DNA of 6,263 nt from positions 1-6,263 of the forward strand of contig JAEUMC010000154.1 of NCBI GenBank assembly GCA_016793415.1, read 5' to 3'. The translations under genes were made by a program, and so were the position numbers. Each line of letters opens with the position of its first letter. Positions within the stretch are counted from its first letter, which is position 1. This DNA is from Devosia sp. Lineage in GTDB: Bacteria; Pseudomonadota; Alphaproteobacteria; Rhizobiales; Devosiaceae. The notes under the pieces were generated by a model. That model ran no database searches and was not told the origin of the DNA. It saw only the letters and a program-made list of their open reading frames with translations. Of the stretch, positions 1 through 6,263 are shown piece after piece.

Positions 1-816
1 GCGCCGGCACAAGGCCTCGACCAAGAGGCGCGCATTGTCGTGGTCATGCTTGAGCTGCGGCATCATCGTCTGGAGCGCCACCAGCCCCGCCGCGGCCATC
101 GGGCCCGCCGGCCTGATCCCGCCGCCAAGCCGCTGCCGCAACGTCACGGCCCGTGCGATCAGCGCGCGCGACCCCACCAGCAGCGCGCCGTTTGGGGCGC
201 ACAACCCCTTGTTGAGGCTGAGCGAAACGCTGTGCGCTGCCGCTGCCATTACCGCCGGCGAGAGGTCGAGCGCCACGGCCGCATTGAAGAAGCGGGCGCC
301 ATCGACATGCAGTGCCGCCCCGGCGAGGCGGGCCAACTCGCCAACCGCCTCGATGTGGGACAGCGGCAACGCGCGCCCACCCGAGCGATTGTGGGTTGTC
401 TCGAGCACCACCAGCCGCGCGCTCGAGCGCTGCGGATGCGCCGAGCCGTCGAGGGCCATGGCCAGCGCGTCGAGCGGCAACTGGCCGTTGTCGCCATCGA
501 GCCCTCGGGTCATCGTGCCCGCCAAAGCGGCCACGCCCCCTGCCTCCGAGGTCAGGCAATGGCTCTGCGCGTCGCCGATCACCACGTCGCCGGGCGCTGT
601 CTGCGCCATCACGGCCACGAGGTTGGCCATGGTGCAGGTGGGAAACAGCAGCGCATCCTGCTTGCCGAGCAGCTGCGCCGCATAGGCTTCCAGCGCCCGC
701 TGGTGGCGGTTCTCGCGCAGCTCGAAGCCATCCGGCTCTGCGGCCGCCCTGGCCATCGCGTCCAGCATGGCCTCGGTCGGAGGTCCCAGAAAGTCGCTGC
801 GCAGGTCGTAGGTCAC
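1..816 (-). CDS. Threonine aldolase / beta-eliminating lyase family protein (PLP enzyme), C-terminus beyond window
   Basis: Probable cytosolic fold-type I PLP enzyme that cleaves a beta-hydroxy (or other beta-substituted) amino acid, as low-specificity threonine aldolase does to give glycine plus an aldehyde. The window holds 272 codons without a stop; the C-terminal part lies left of base 1, so completeness cannot be judged. Visible landmarks: N-terminal DLRSD (residues 4-8), active-site His in SHCLTSEAGG (H86), ETTHN (139-143), HVDGARFFNAAVAL (170-183) with the cofactor-ring Asp172 and Arg175, and SLNKGLCAPNGA with the Schiff-base Lys203. The GTG at 816-814 is chosen because DLRSD must sit close to the N-terminus; it lies 3 bp after the hyuB stop, in the same frame, with only a weak GGCGG as possible ribosome site, so coupling to hyuB is likely. 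Oddities: the usual tyrosine-containing YG(D/E)DP segment is replaced by GFELRENRHQ (30-39), PTGT is PTCT, and SKGL is NKGL. Family assignment is firm; the exact substrate is unknown. Confidence 0.88.
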   Translation of the reverse strand, partial: MTYDLRSDFLGPPTEAMLDAMARAAAEPDGFELRENRHQRALEAYAAQLLGKQDALLFPTCTMANLVAVMAQTAPGDVVIGDAQSHCLTSEAGGVAALAGTMTRGLDGDNGQLPLDALAMALDGSAHPQRSSARLVVLETTHNRSGGRALPLSHIEAVGELARLAGAALHVDGARFFNAAVALDLSPAVMAAAAHSVSLSLNKGLCAPNGALLVGSRALIARAVTLRQRLGGGIRPAGPMAAAGLVALQTMMPQLKHDHDNARLLVEALCRR

Positions 817-819
817 TTG

Positions 820-2451
820 CTAACCGCCATAGCCATAATCGCGCCGGGCGGCATCGAGGCTGACGAACCCCTCGCGGATATCCTCGGCGAGCCGCGCCGG
901 ATCACGCCGTTCCGGCGCGCCAAACCCGCCGCCGCCCGGCTCGAAGAGTGTGAGCACATCGCCGGGCCGGAGGAAGTAACGTCCCTTGGGATGCACCGGT
1001 GCGCCATTGATGAGGCAGGCCCGCAGGGTTCCGGGCTTGCCGCCGGCGAGGCCCTGCGCCGCGAACTGCGTTCGGCCCGCGAGGCAGGAGATGGTCAGCT
1101 CGTTGCCGGTATCGTTGACGAGTTCGATCTCCTGTCCCAGCCCGCCGCGAAACGCCCCGGCTCCGCCGGAATCGGTCAGCAGCGCCTTCCGGCGTACCGT
1201 CATGCCGGTGATGTCTTCCCACACCTCGACCGGCGTCCCGGTCATGTTGGAGGGGCTCGGCATGGTTGGCAGCCCGTCCGTCCCCTTGAGCGCTCCGAAC
1301 CCGCCGGAGGAGAAATAGATCGAGGACACGCCGCGCCCGTCGCGATGACGCCCCTGGATGTTGACGAGGCTCATCATGCCCGATTCCGCCTGCACCCGGT
1401 CCGGCACGATCTGGGCGAGGGCGCCCATGGTCAGCGGATTGACGAAATGGCCGATGACATGGCGGCCCCCCGTCGGGTAGGGCGGCAAGGCGTTGAGGAT
1501 GCAGTTCTCAGGCGCACTGACCGTGATCGGCGTCACGCAGCCGATATTATTGGGGATCGCCGGCGTGGTAACGCACTTGACGGCGTAGACCACGAACGCC
1601 TTGCTGTAGCCGATCGGAACGTTGATGCCCATGTTCAGCGCCGGGCTGGTTCCGGTGAAGTCGGCATGGATCCGGTCGCCGATGACGTCGAGCCGAATGG
1701 CGAGTTTCAGGCTGCTTTCGCCGCCCTCGACCTCGATCGCATGCTCATAACTGCCGTCCGGCATCGCGGAAATCGCGGCGCGCAGCGCCCTCTCGGAATT
1801 TGCGACGATCGCGTCGGCCACATCGTCGATGCCGCTGAGCCCGTACTCGTCGAGAAACTCCACCAGGAGGCGCGCCGCCACCTCGTTGCAGGCGATGTTG
1901 GCGTGGAAGTCGCCCAGCGTCTGCTCGGGCACCCGCACATTGAGGCCAATGAGTTCGAACAGCAGCGGGTTCGGCCGGCCCTGTTCGACCAGCTTCACCA
2001 CCGGCAGCCGCAGGCCTTCCTCGTAGATCTGCCGGGCAGTGGCCGAAAAGCCCAGTCCGCCGATATCGGGCAGGTGGGTGATCGAGAGCGAATAGGCGAC
2101 GATCCGGCCGCGATGGAAGATCGGCCGCAGCACATTGATGTCATAGAGGTGCCCCGTACCGATCCAGGGGTCGTTCGTGGCCAGCACGTCGCCGTCGCGC
2201 AAGGTGTGCGGCGGGTGCTTTTCCAGCATCAGCCTGACGGTGTTGGGCGCCGTGCCGGTAAAGGAGGGCACGCTGTAGGTGCCCTGCGCAATGGAGCGCA
2301 TCTTGCTGTCGAACAGCATGCAGGAGAGGTCGTAGCTCTCCCGCACATTGGTCGAGAACGAGGTTCTGACGAGGCTGCTCAAGGTCTCGTCCGTGATCGA
2401 GATCAGGCGGTCCCAGATGATGCCCAGGCTGACCGGGTCGATGACGCTCAT
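820..2451 (-). CDS. hyuB: Hydantoinase B/oxoprolinase family subunit (HyuB)
   Basis: B subunit of an ATP-dependent amidohydrolase of the N-methylhydantoinase/5-oxoprolinase family, acting with HyuA in the cytosol; in this family A binds and uses ATP and B is thought to carry out the hydrolytic step on the activated ring amide. The 543-aa length is normal for a stand-alone B subunit and the single family domain fills the protein. Recognisable blocks: TNDPWIGTGHLYDINV (92-107), HLPDIGG (126-132), HADFTGTSP (252-260), NPLTMGALAQIVPDR (328-342), GGAGAFRGGLGQ (419-430) and the C-terminal FEPGGGGFGAPERRDP (493-508). The reading frame extends to a TTG at 2469, but the ATG at 2451 is preferred: it overlaps the hyuA stop as ATGA and has GGAG about 10 bases upstream. 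The gene ends 3 bp before the aldolase start. Hydantoin, 5-oxoproline, lactam or related carboxylase substrates are all possible from family alone. Confidence 0.93.
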   Translation of the reverse strand: MSVIDPVSLGIIWDRLISITDETLSSLVRTSFSTNVRESYDLSCMLFDSKMRSIAQGTYSVPSFTGTAPNTVRLMLEKHPPHTLRDGDVLATNDPWIGTGHLYDINVLRPIFHRGRIVAYSLSITHLPDIGGLGFSATARQIYEEGLRLPVVKLVEQGRPNPLLFELIGLNVRVPEQTLGDFHANIACNEVAARLLVEFLDEYGLSGIDDVADAIVANSERALRAAISAMPDGSYEHAIEVEGGESSLKLAIRLDVIGDRIHADFTGTSPALNMGINVPIGYSKAFVVYAVKCVTTPAIPNNIGCVTPITVSAPENCILNALPPYPTGGRHVIGHFVNPLTMGALAQIVPDRVQAESGMMSLVNIQGRHRDGRGVSSIYFSSGGFGALKGTDGLPTMPSPSNMTGTPVEVWEDITGMTVRRKALLTDSGGAGAFRGGLGQEIELVNDTGNELTISCLAGRTQFAAQGLAGGKPGTLRACLINGAPVHPKGRYFLRPGDVLTLFEPGGGGFGAPERRDPARLAEDIREGFVSLDAARRDYGYGG

Positions 2452-4520
2452 TGCTGACTCACTCCACAAACGTCGACAACGAGATTGAGATGGCGATCGA
2501 TGGTCGCACGGTCGCCGAAACCGAGCACCAGCGTCGACTCGCGCTCCTCGATGATGGCTGGGCCGTCGACCACCGAGCCAATCCGAAGCCGGTAGCGATC
2601 GAGCACCGGCACCAGCACCGGCCCATCCTCGGGGAAATAAGCCAGCCGCTCGCCCTTGAGCGCCGCTCCCGGCGAGAAATCCCGGTCGTAGCGGAATGGT
2701 TGGCCCGCCATTGGTTCCGGCCCGACGGCCTCGATCTTCCAGTTGACGATTTCCACGGGCTCATCGATCTCGATGGGTGAGAACACCGCGCGATAGACAT
2801 CGAGGAACGCCGCAGCCAGCCCGTCGGGGCTTTCGCCGGCGGGCACCTCCAGTTCATAGCCTTGCCCCTGATAGCGCATGTCGAGGCGTCGCGTGATGGA
2901 CACGGCCTTCCCGGTCAGCCCCGCATCGGCGAGCACTTCGCGCACGTTGCGCTCCATCCCGCCGAAGGCCTCCCCATAGGCCGCGTCGTCGAGAGCCGCG
3001 ACGCCGATCCGTTGCGAGCGCGCAAGCTCGAAGGAGAACGGGCTGCGCAACAGCCCCAGTGCCGACATCACCCCGGCGCCCGGTGGCAGCACGACGCGCG
3101 GCACGTTGAGCTTGGCGGCGATGCGCACAGCTTGCGTCGGGCCGCTGCCGCCAAACGCCACCATGCTCGAGGCGCGGTAGTCGAAGGCTCGCTCCGAGGC
3201 GTGGATCCGGAAGGCACTGGCGACGCGCTCGTTCACAGCCTCATGGATACCCCAGGCGGAGCGGATCACCTCGAGCCCGAGCGGCTCGGCGATGCGGGTC
3301 GCGATGCTCCGTCGCGCCGCCTCGACATCGAGACCCATCCGACCGCCGAGGAACGAATCTGCATCATAGTAGCCGAGCACCAGGTTGGCGTCGGTCAAGG
3401 TCGGCTCGGTGCCACCTCGGCCATAGCAGGCCGGTCCCGGCTTTGCGCCGGCGCTGCTCGGGCCCACGGTGATCACCCCCCGCTCGTCGATGCCGGCAAT
3501 CGAGCCGCCGCCCGCGCCGATCTCGATCATGTCGATCACCGGTGCCTTGGCCGGCAGGCCGCTACCCGCTTTGAACTCGTGGACACGAGCCACTTCGAGC
3601 TCGTATTTGCGCAACGGCCGCCCATCGCGCACCAGCGCGCCCTTGGCCGTAGTGCCTCCCATATCGAAGGAGAGGAGGTTGTCGATGCCGCCCACCCTGC
3701 CGTGGTACGCCGACATCAGAGCGCCTGCCGCGGGCCCGGATTCCAGCAATCTGATCGGAAAACGGCGTGCAGTGGCCGGGGTCACCATGCCGCCACCCGA
3801 AGTCATGATGTAAAATCTGCCGCCGAAGCCAATAGCCTTCAGCCTGTCGTCGATATGCGAGATGTAGCGGTCGACCAGCGGCTGCACGTAGGCGTTCATC
3901 GTCGCCGTGGTCCACCGCTCGTATTCGCGGATGTAGGGGAACACTTCGGACGATACCGACACCAGCAGTTCGGGTAGTGCCTGCCGCACCAGGCGGGCTG
4001 CCTGCTGTTCGTGGGCGTCGTCCGCGAAGCTGTTCAGGAAGCAGATTGCTATGGCCTCGATGCCCTGTTCGCGCAGGTCGCGTGCTGCGGCGACAACCGC
4101 TTCGGCATCCAGCGGCTGCGTCACGGTTCGGTTGAAGCTGATGCGTTCAGGAATTTCACGGCGAAGACTGCGCGGCACTACGGCTTGCGGATAGGCGAGC
4201 CGCAGGTCGAACAGGTCGTAGCGACGCTCGCGGCCGATATCGAGGATGTCGCGCATTCCGGCCGTTACCAGCATGCCGGTCAGGCTGCCCTTTCGCTCGA
4301 TGAGCGCGTTGGTCACCAGCGTCGTGCCGTGCACGAGAGCCGAGATGTCCTCGATTCCTACGGTTCCAGCGGCCAACAGCGCCTGAACCCCCTCGATTAC
4401 GGCTTCAGACGGATCGTCGGGCGTCGTCAGCTGCTTGTGCAGGGTGACCGCACCCGTCTCCTCATCCACCAGCACGCAGTCGGTGAAGGTGCCGCCAATA
4501 TCCACTGCGATCCGGTGCAC
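2448..4520 (-). CDS. hyuA: Hydantoinase A/oxoprolinase family subunit (HyuA)
   Basis: A subunit of the ATP-dependent hydantoinase/oxoprolinase complex; the family has an actin-like ATPase fold that energises amide-bond hydrolysis, or substrate carboxylation in the related acetone/acetophenone carboxylases. The protein is 690 aa, a full-length family member. Order of landmarks: N-terminal phosphate loop DIGGTFTD (7-14), HGTTLVTNALIERKG (64-78), TSGGGM (240-245), SGPAAGALMSAY (261-272), second phosphate loop FDMGGTTAKG (285-294), EIGAGGGSIA (333-342), PGPACYGRGG (361-370), FGGSGPTQA (456-464), then a C-terminal domain with RYQGQGYELEVP (549-560). The start is GTG at 4520-4518, supported by the immediate DIGGTFTD motif and by a purine-rich AAAGGGGA about 10 bases upstream. 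It is first in the leftward operon, and its TGA overlaps the hyuB ATG by four bases, so the subunits should be made in step. Substrate not determinable; no hydantoin racemase or carbamoylase gene is in the window. Confidence 0.94.
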   Translation of the reverse strand: MHRIAVDIGGTFTDCVLVDEETGAVTLHKQLTTPDDPSEAVIEGVQALLAAGTVGIEDISALVHGTTLVTNALIERKGSLTGMLVTAGMRDILDIGRERRYDLFDLRLAYPQAVVPRSLRREIPERISFNRTVTQPLDAEAVVAAARDLREQGIEAIAICFLNSFADDAHEQQAARLVRQALPELLVSVSSEVFPYIREYERWTTATMNAYVQPLVDRYISHIDDRLKAIGFGGRFYIMTSGGGMVTPATARRFPIRLLESGPAAGALMSAYHGRVGGIDNLLSFDMGGTTAKGALVRDGRPLRKYELEVARVHEFKAGSGLPAKAPVIDMIEIGAGGGSIAGIDERGVITVGPSSAGAKPGPACYGRGGTEPTLTDANLVLGYYDADSFLGGRMGLDVEAARRSIATRIAEPLGLEVIRSAWGIHEAVNERVASAFRIHASERAFDYRASSMVAFGGSGPTQAVRIAAKLNVPRVVLPPGAGVMSALGLLRSPFSFELARSQRIGVAALDDAAYGEAFGGMERNVREVLADAGLTGKAVSITRRLDMRYQGQGYELEVPAGESPDGLAAAFLDVYRAVFSPIEIDEPVEIVNWKIEAVGPEPMAGQPFRYDRDFSPGAALKGERLAYFPEDGPVLVPVLDRYRLRIGSVVDGPAIIEERESTLVLGFGDRATIDRHLNLVVDVCGVSQQ

Positions 4521-4542
4521 GGTTCAATTTCCCCTTTGTCGT

Positions 4543-4555
4543 CCGGCATTGCCGG
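4543..4555. promoter_or_regulatory. 13-bp inverted repeat upstream of hyuA
   Basis: CCGGCA-T-TGCCGG is a perfect 6-bp inverted repeat around a single base, 22 bp upstream of the hyuA GTG, just before its ribosome-binding site. Its place suggests an operator or a small hairpin in the hyuA leader. In such GC-rich DNA a short GC palindrome can occur by chance, so this is a weak call. Confidence 0.25.
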
Positions 4556-4845
4556 CAGAGATGGGGTCAAGTTGTCCGCTGTTGTCAAAGACTTGGTGTG
4601 TCGCGACTTTGAGCCGAAATCGGGCCCAGTTTCTGGCCACGTGGTTGAGGCATATTGACTGTCAGCCAGCGGCCCCGCTTCACGCGGCGGCAAGGGTGGG
4701 TGCGCGGCGCCCGTGCGACCGGCGGCTACCTCGAAATGCCTGCGAGTCCGGTTTGCGGTCGTCTGTTGAGCAACGAGTGCGCACGCGCCGTTCCCGGCTG
4801 CCTCGTGGCCCAGCCGCGATCAGCCAGGGCGGACCCGATCATTGC

Positions 4846-4874
4846 TTGACACACGGTATACCGTAGGCATCAAT
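4846..4874 (+). promoter_or_regulatory. Probable sigma70-type promoter of the deacylase gene
   Basis: A consensus -35 hexamer TTGACA (4846-4851) lies 49 bp before the ATG at 4901. At 17-bp spacing the -10 position (4869-4874) reads ATCAAT, a poor match to TATAAT, so the -10 assignment is uncertain. The operator palindrome fills most of the spacer, which would make this promoter repressible by a bound regulator. Confidence 0.5.
4853..4864. promoter_or_regulatory. 12-bp perfect palindrome, likely GntR (FCD)-type operator
   Basis: ACGGTATACCGT is a perfect palindrome in the promoter spacer, starting one base after the -35 box. The GGTATACC core matches the known core of E. coli UxuR/ExuR operators, which belong to the FCD subgroup of GntR repressors that respond to small carboxylates. 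A bound dimer here would block RNA polymerase. No GntR gene is in the window, so the regulator would be encoded elsewhere. The core was not noticed anywhere else in the window. Confidence 0.55.
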
Positions 4875-4888
4875 GCCGTACTTGTGAT

Positions 4889-4893
4889 GGAGG
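4889..4893 (+). promoter_or_regulatory. Strong Shine-Dalgarno of the deacylase gene
   Basis: GGAGG ends 7 bases before the ATG at 4901, close to ideal. It fixes the start of the gene and contrasts with the weaker sites of the leftward operon. Confidence 0.75.
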
Positions 4894-4900
4894 GTGTGCC

Positions 4901-5971
4901 ATGCGACTGGTCAGGGCGGAGAAATCGCTGATCGAGAACCCAGTGGATTTCGGCAGGCTCGGTCGGCAGGCCGGCGTGATCCGCGTTCCCGGCGACCCTG
5001 TCACCGGTGTCGCCGAAGCGCTCGTGCCCATCGTCACCATCGCCAATGGCACCGGACCGACTGTCCTCATTTCGGGCGGCAACCATGGCGACGAGTACGA
5101 GGGTCAACTCGCGGCGCTGCGTCTCATCCACGAGATCGATCCTGCACAGGTCGCCGGGCGCCTTATCATCGTCCCCGTCATATCAACCGAAGCTTCCAGG
5201 GCGCACACCCGTCTCTGGCCTTCCGGAGAGAACTTCAACCGATCGTTCCCCGGCGCTCCGGATGGGCGGCAGATCGAGCGGCTCGCGCACTTCTTCACCA
5301 CCGTGCTGTTTCCCGCCGCCGATATCGTCATTGATCTCCATTCGGCGGGCGGCATCGGCTGGATTACGCCCTGTTCGCACATGTGCGTCCCCCGCGACCC
5401 GGTGCAGCGCAAGGCGATGCTCGAAGCGATGGAGGCCTGGAACTCGGATTTTCACTTCTTCTACACGTCGGACGGCAACTACCTGCCCAATGAAGCCGAG
5501 CGTCAGGGCAAGGTTGTCGTCACCACCGAACTCGGCGGCAGCAGCCGCATCCCGGTCGATGTGCAGGCGCTGGCCTGGAGCGGGCTGACCAATGTGCTGC
5601 GCCACTTCGGCGTGCTTGAAGGCGCGGTCGTCACACGCGCCTCGCTTGGCCTGCCGCCCGCCACCCTGGTCGACTGTCGCTACGACGACGGCAAGGTGGG
5701 CGCCGTCACCAGCGGCCTTTTCGACGCCATCGTCGCGCCCGTCGGCGGGCTGTTCGAAGTCGTCCTCGAACCGGGAAGTCCCGTTGTCGCGGGCCAGCCC
5801 GTCGGGCGCATCTGGTCTCCTGAGGATCCCAGCCGCGACCCGGTGGACCTCGTCTCCCCCTTTACCGGCTACCTCATTGGCCTACGCACTCTCCCGGTCG
5901 TCACGCAGGGCCAGAGCATGGCGCTCATCGGTCGGGAGATCGACCGCGAAACCCTACTGGCGAACGGCTGA
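4901..5971 (+). CDS. Succinylglutamate desuccinylase/aspartoacylase family zinc deacylase (DoeB/EutE-like)
   Basis: Predicted cytosolic zinc-dependent amidohydrolase that removes an acyl group from an N-acyl amino acid or similar compound. The carboxypeptidase-like core has all expected residues: zinc ligands H62 and E65 in GGNHGDEYEG (59-68), the substrate-binding ENFNR (110-114), the third zinc ligand H147 in DLHSAGG (145-151), and the probable catalytic Glu210 in TTELGG (208-213). Residues from about 265 to 345 form a Gly/Val/Pro-rich beta-domain with SPFTGYLIG, the usual C-terminal cap of this family. Length (356 aa) fits a full protein. There is no signal peptide or membrane segment. The nearest characterised relatives I can suggest are N-acetyl-2,4-diaminobutyrate deacetylases of ectoine catabolism (DoeB/EutE), judged from the GGNHGDEYEG and FNRSFPG style, but ectoine genes are absent here, so the substrate is open. 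It has its own promoter and operator and is divergent from hyuA. Confidence 0.9.
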   Translation: MRLVRAEKSLIENPVDFGRLGRQAGVIRVPGDPVTGVAEALVPIVTIANGTGPTVLISGGNHGDEYEGQLAALRLIHEIDPAQVAGRLIIVPVISTEASRAHTRLWPSGENFNRSFPGAPDGRQIERLAHFFTTVLFPAADIVIDLHSAGGIGWITPCSHMCVPRDPVQRKAMLEAMEAWNSDFHFFYTSDGNYLPNEAERQGKVVVTTELGGSSRIPVDVQALAWSGLTNVLRHFGVLEGAVVTRASLGLPPATLVDCRYDDGKVGAVTSGLFDAIVAPVGGLFEVVLEPGSPVVAGQPVGRIWSPEDPSRDPVDLVSPFTGYLIGLRTLPVVTQGQSMALIGREIDRETLLANG

Positions 5972-5979
5972 GGACCGAT

Positions 5980-6024
5980 CGCGCCGCCGCCCCACGCATG
6001 AGTGAACGAGCGCCGGGCGGTGCG
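5980..6024. terminator. Possible GC-rich hairpin between convergent genes
   Basis: CGCGCCGCC (5980-5988) can pair with GGCGGTGCG (6016-6024) as a 9-bp stem with one G-U pair and a 27-base loop. It lies in the 71-bp gap between two converging genes, where a bidirectional terminator is expected. No run of T follows on either strand and the loop is long, so it would be a poor intrinsic terminator. Confidence 0.25.
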
Positions 6025-6042
6025 CAGAGGGTGAAGCGGGTG

Positions 6043-6263
6043 CTACTCGGCCGGCAGGTAGTCGTTGCTGAAATAGGTCGAGAAGTCGGGCTTGTCGGCC
6101 AGCACCCCGCCGTTGCCGTCCTTGAGGATGCCCGCGGCGAAAAGATACTGACCGATGGCATCGATCTTCGCGGGGTCGATGGTGCCGATCGCGCCATCGG
6201 CATTCTGCAGATAATGCCCGTCGATCAGCGCCTGCAGCGAAGCCCGGATCAGCTTCCGATCGG
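6043..6263 (-). CDS. ABC transporter substrate-binding protein (SsuA/NMT1/THI5-like), C-terminal fragment
   Basis: The last 72 codons of a leftward gene that enters from the right edge and ends with TAG at 6045-6043. The fragment reads DRKLIRASLQALIDGHYLQN, then TIDPAKIDAIGQYLFAAGIL (27-46) and finally PDFSTYFSNDYLPAE. This pattern of a DP-A-I helix, a short G-I-L segment and a terminal aromatic-rich Y-F-x-N-D-Y-L tail is typical of the C-terminus of periplasmic binding proteins of the NMT1/THI5/SsuA type. These deliver small organic ligands such as pyrimidine precursors, sulfonates or aromatic amides to an ABC importer. The signal peptide and most of the protein lie outside the window. It converges on the deacylase gene. 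The assignment rests on a short piece and is moderate. Confidence 0.6.
   Translation of the reverse strand, partial: DRKLIRASLQALIDGHYLQNADGAIGTIDPAKIDAIGQYLFAAGILKDGNGGVLADKPDFSTYFSNDYLPAE

Larger units (their letters stand above)
4521..4900. other. Divergent intergenic control region, no gene seen
   Basis: The roughly 380 bp between the hyuA start and the deacylase start carry no open frame with recognisable protein features. The short frames that cross it are extensions of antisense frames or lack any family motif and any credible ribosome site. The right end holds a promoter/operator for the rightward gene and the left end a short inverted repeat near hyuA. The stretch 4561-4660 is visibly less GC-rich than the flanking genes, as expected for regulatory DNA. 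A TTGACA on the minus strand (4588-4583) could be a -35 box for hyuA, but no good -10 follows at 16-18 bp. From about 4661 to 4845 the DNA is GC-rich and I recognise nothing in it. Confidence 0.6.

Noticed and set aside
40..2457. An 805-codon open frame on the plus strand opposite the aldolase and hyuB
   Set aside because: It is codon-aligned antisense to both genes, which share a frame. In that register stops arise only opposite TTA, CTA or TCA codons, which are rare in high-GC genes. The product is His/Arg-rich with no family motif.
2452..2469. Six-codon N-terminal extension of HyuB from a TTG start
   Set aside because: TTG is a rarer start, would overlap hyuA further, and the ATG at 2451 gives an ATGA overlap with a suitable ribosome site.
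4585..4612. TCAAAG...CTTTGA as a terminator hairpin
   Set aside because: The stem is six base pairs, AT-containing with a 16-base loop and no T-run, and it sits upstream of hyuA rather than after a gene.
2862..4658. Long plus-strand open frames opposite hyuA (2862-3977 and 4011-4658)
   Set aside because: They are in the same codon-aligned antisense register, explained by codon bias; HyuA on the minus strand has clear motifs throughout.
4427..4866. Short frames in the divergent intergenic region on both strands
   Set aside because: Their products are low-complexity, rich in Arg/Pro/Ala, have no recognisable motif and overlap real genes or the promoter.
5925..6203. Minus-strand 92-codon frame over the right-hand gap
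   Set aside because: It is a shifted frame of the binding-protein fragment; the true frame ends at 6043 and gives a sensible C-terminus.

Overview
The window is a high-GC stretch typical of an alphaproteobacterium (a rhizobial or Devosia-like lineage would fit). That placement is inferred from base composition, GTG starts and gene content, not from a marker gene. It reads as a catabolic/transport island with three transcription units: a leftward hyuA-hyuB-aldolase operon (positions 4520 to 1, running off the left edge), a rightward deacylase gene (4901 to 5971), and the tail of a leftward ABC-transporter binding-protein gene (6263 to 6043, running off the right edge). There is no RNA gene, insertion sequence, CRISPR array or phage gene that I can see.

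Leftward operon. hyuA (690 aa) and hyuB (543 aa from the preferred start) encode the two subunits of an ATP-dependent hydantoinase/oxoprolinase-type amidohydrolase. Their stop and start overlap as ATGA. Three bases after the hyuB stop, and in the same reading frame, lies a GTG-started gene for a PLP-dependent threonine-aldolase/beta-eliminating lyase, of which 272 codons are in the window. The three genes are almost certainly co-transcribed and translationally coupled.

Divergent control region. About 380 bp (4521-4900) separate hyuA from the rightward gene and hold no convincing gene. On the deacylase side a TTGACA -35 element is followed at once by a perfect 12-bp palindrome (ACGGTATACCGT), whose core resembles operators of FCD-type GntR repressors such as UxuR/ExuR. 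On the hyuA side a 13-bp near-palindrome lies just upstream of the start.

Rightward gene. The 356-aa protein belongs to the succinylglutamate desuccinylase/aspartoacylase (AstE/AspA) family of zinc-dependent deacylases, with all expected metal and catalytic residues. It resembles N-acetyl-diaminobutyrate deacetylases (DoeB/EutE type), but no other ectoine-degradation gene is present here.

Working model (inference): the transporter imports a small cyclic or acylated amide, HyuAB opens a ring amide at the cost of ATP, the zinc deacylase releases an acyl group, and the PLP lyase cleaves the freed hydroxy- or otherwise beta-substituted amino acid. The true substrate cannot be read from sequence. 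The combination, the divergent aldolase active site and the GntR-like operator are the most interesting points.
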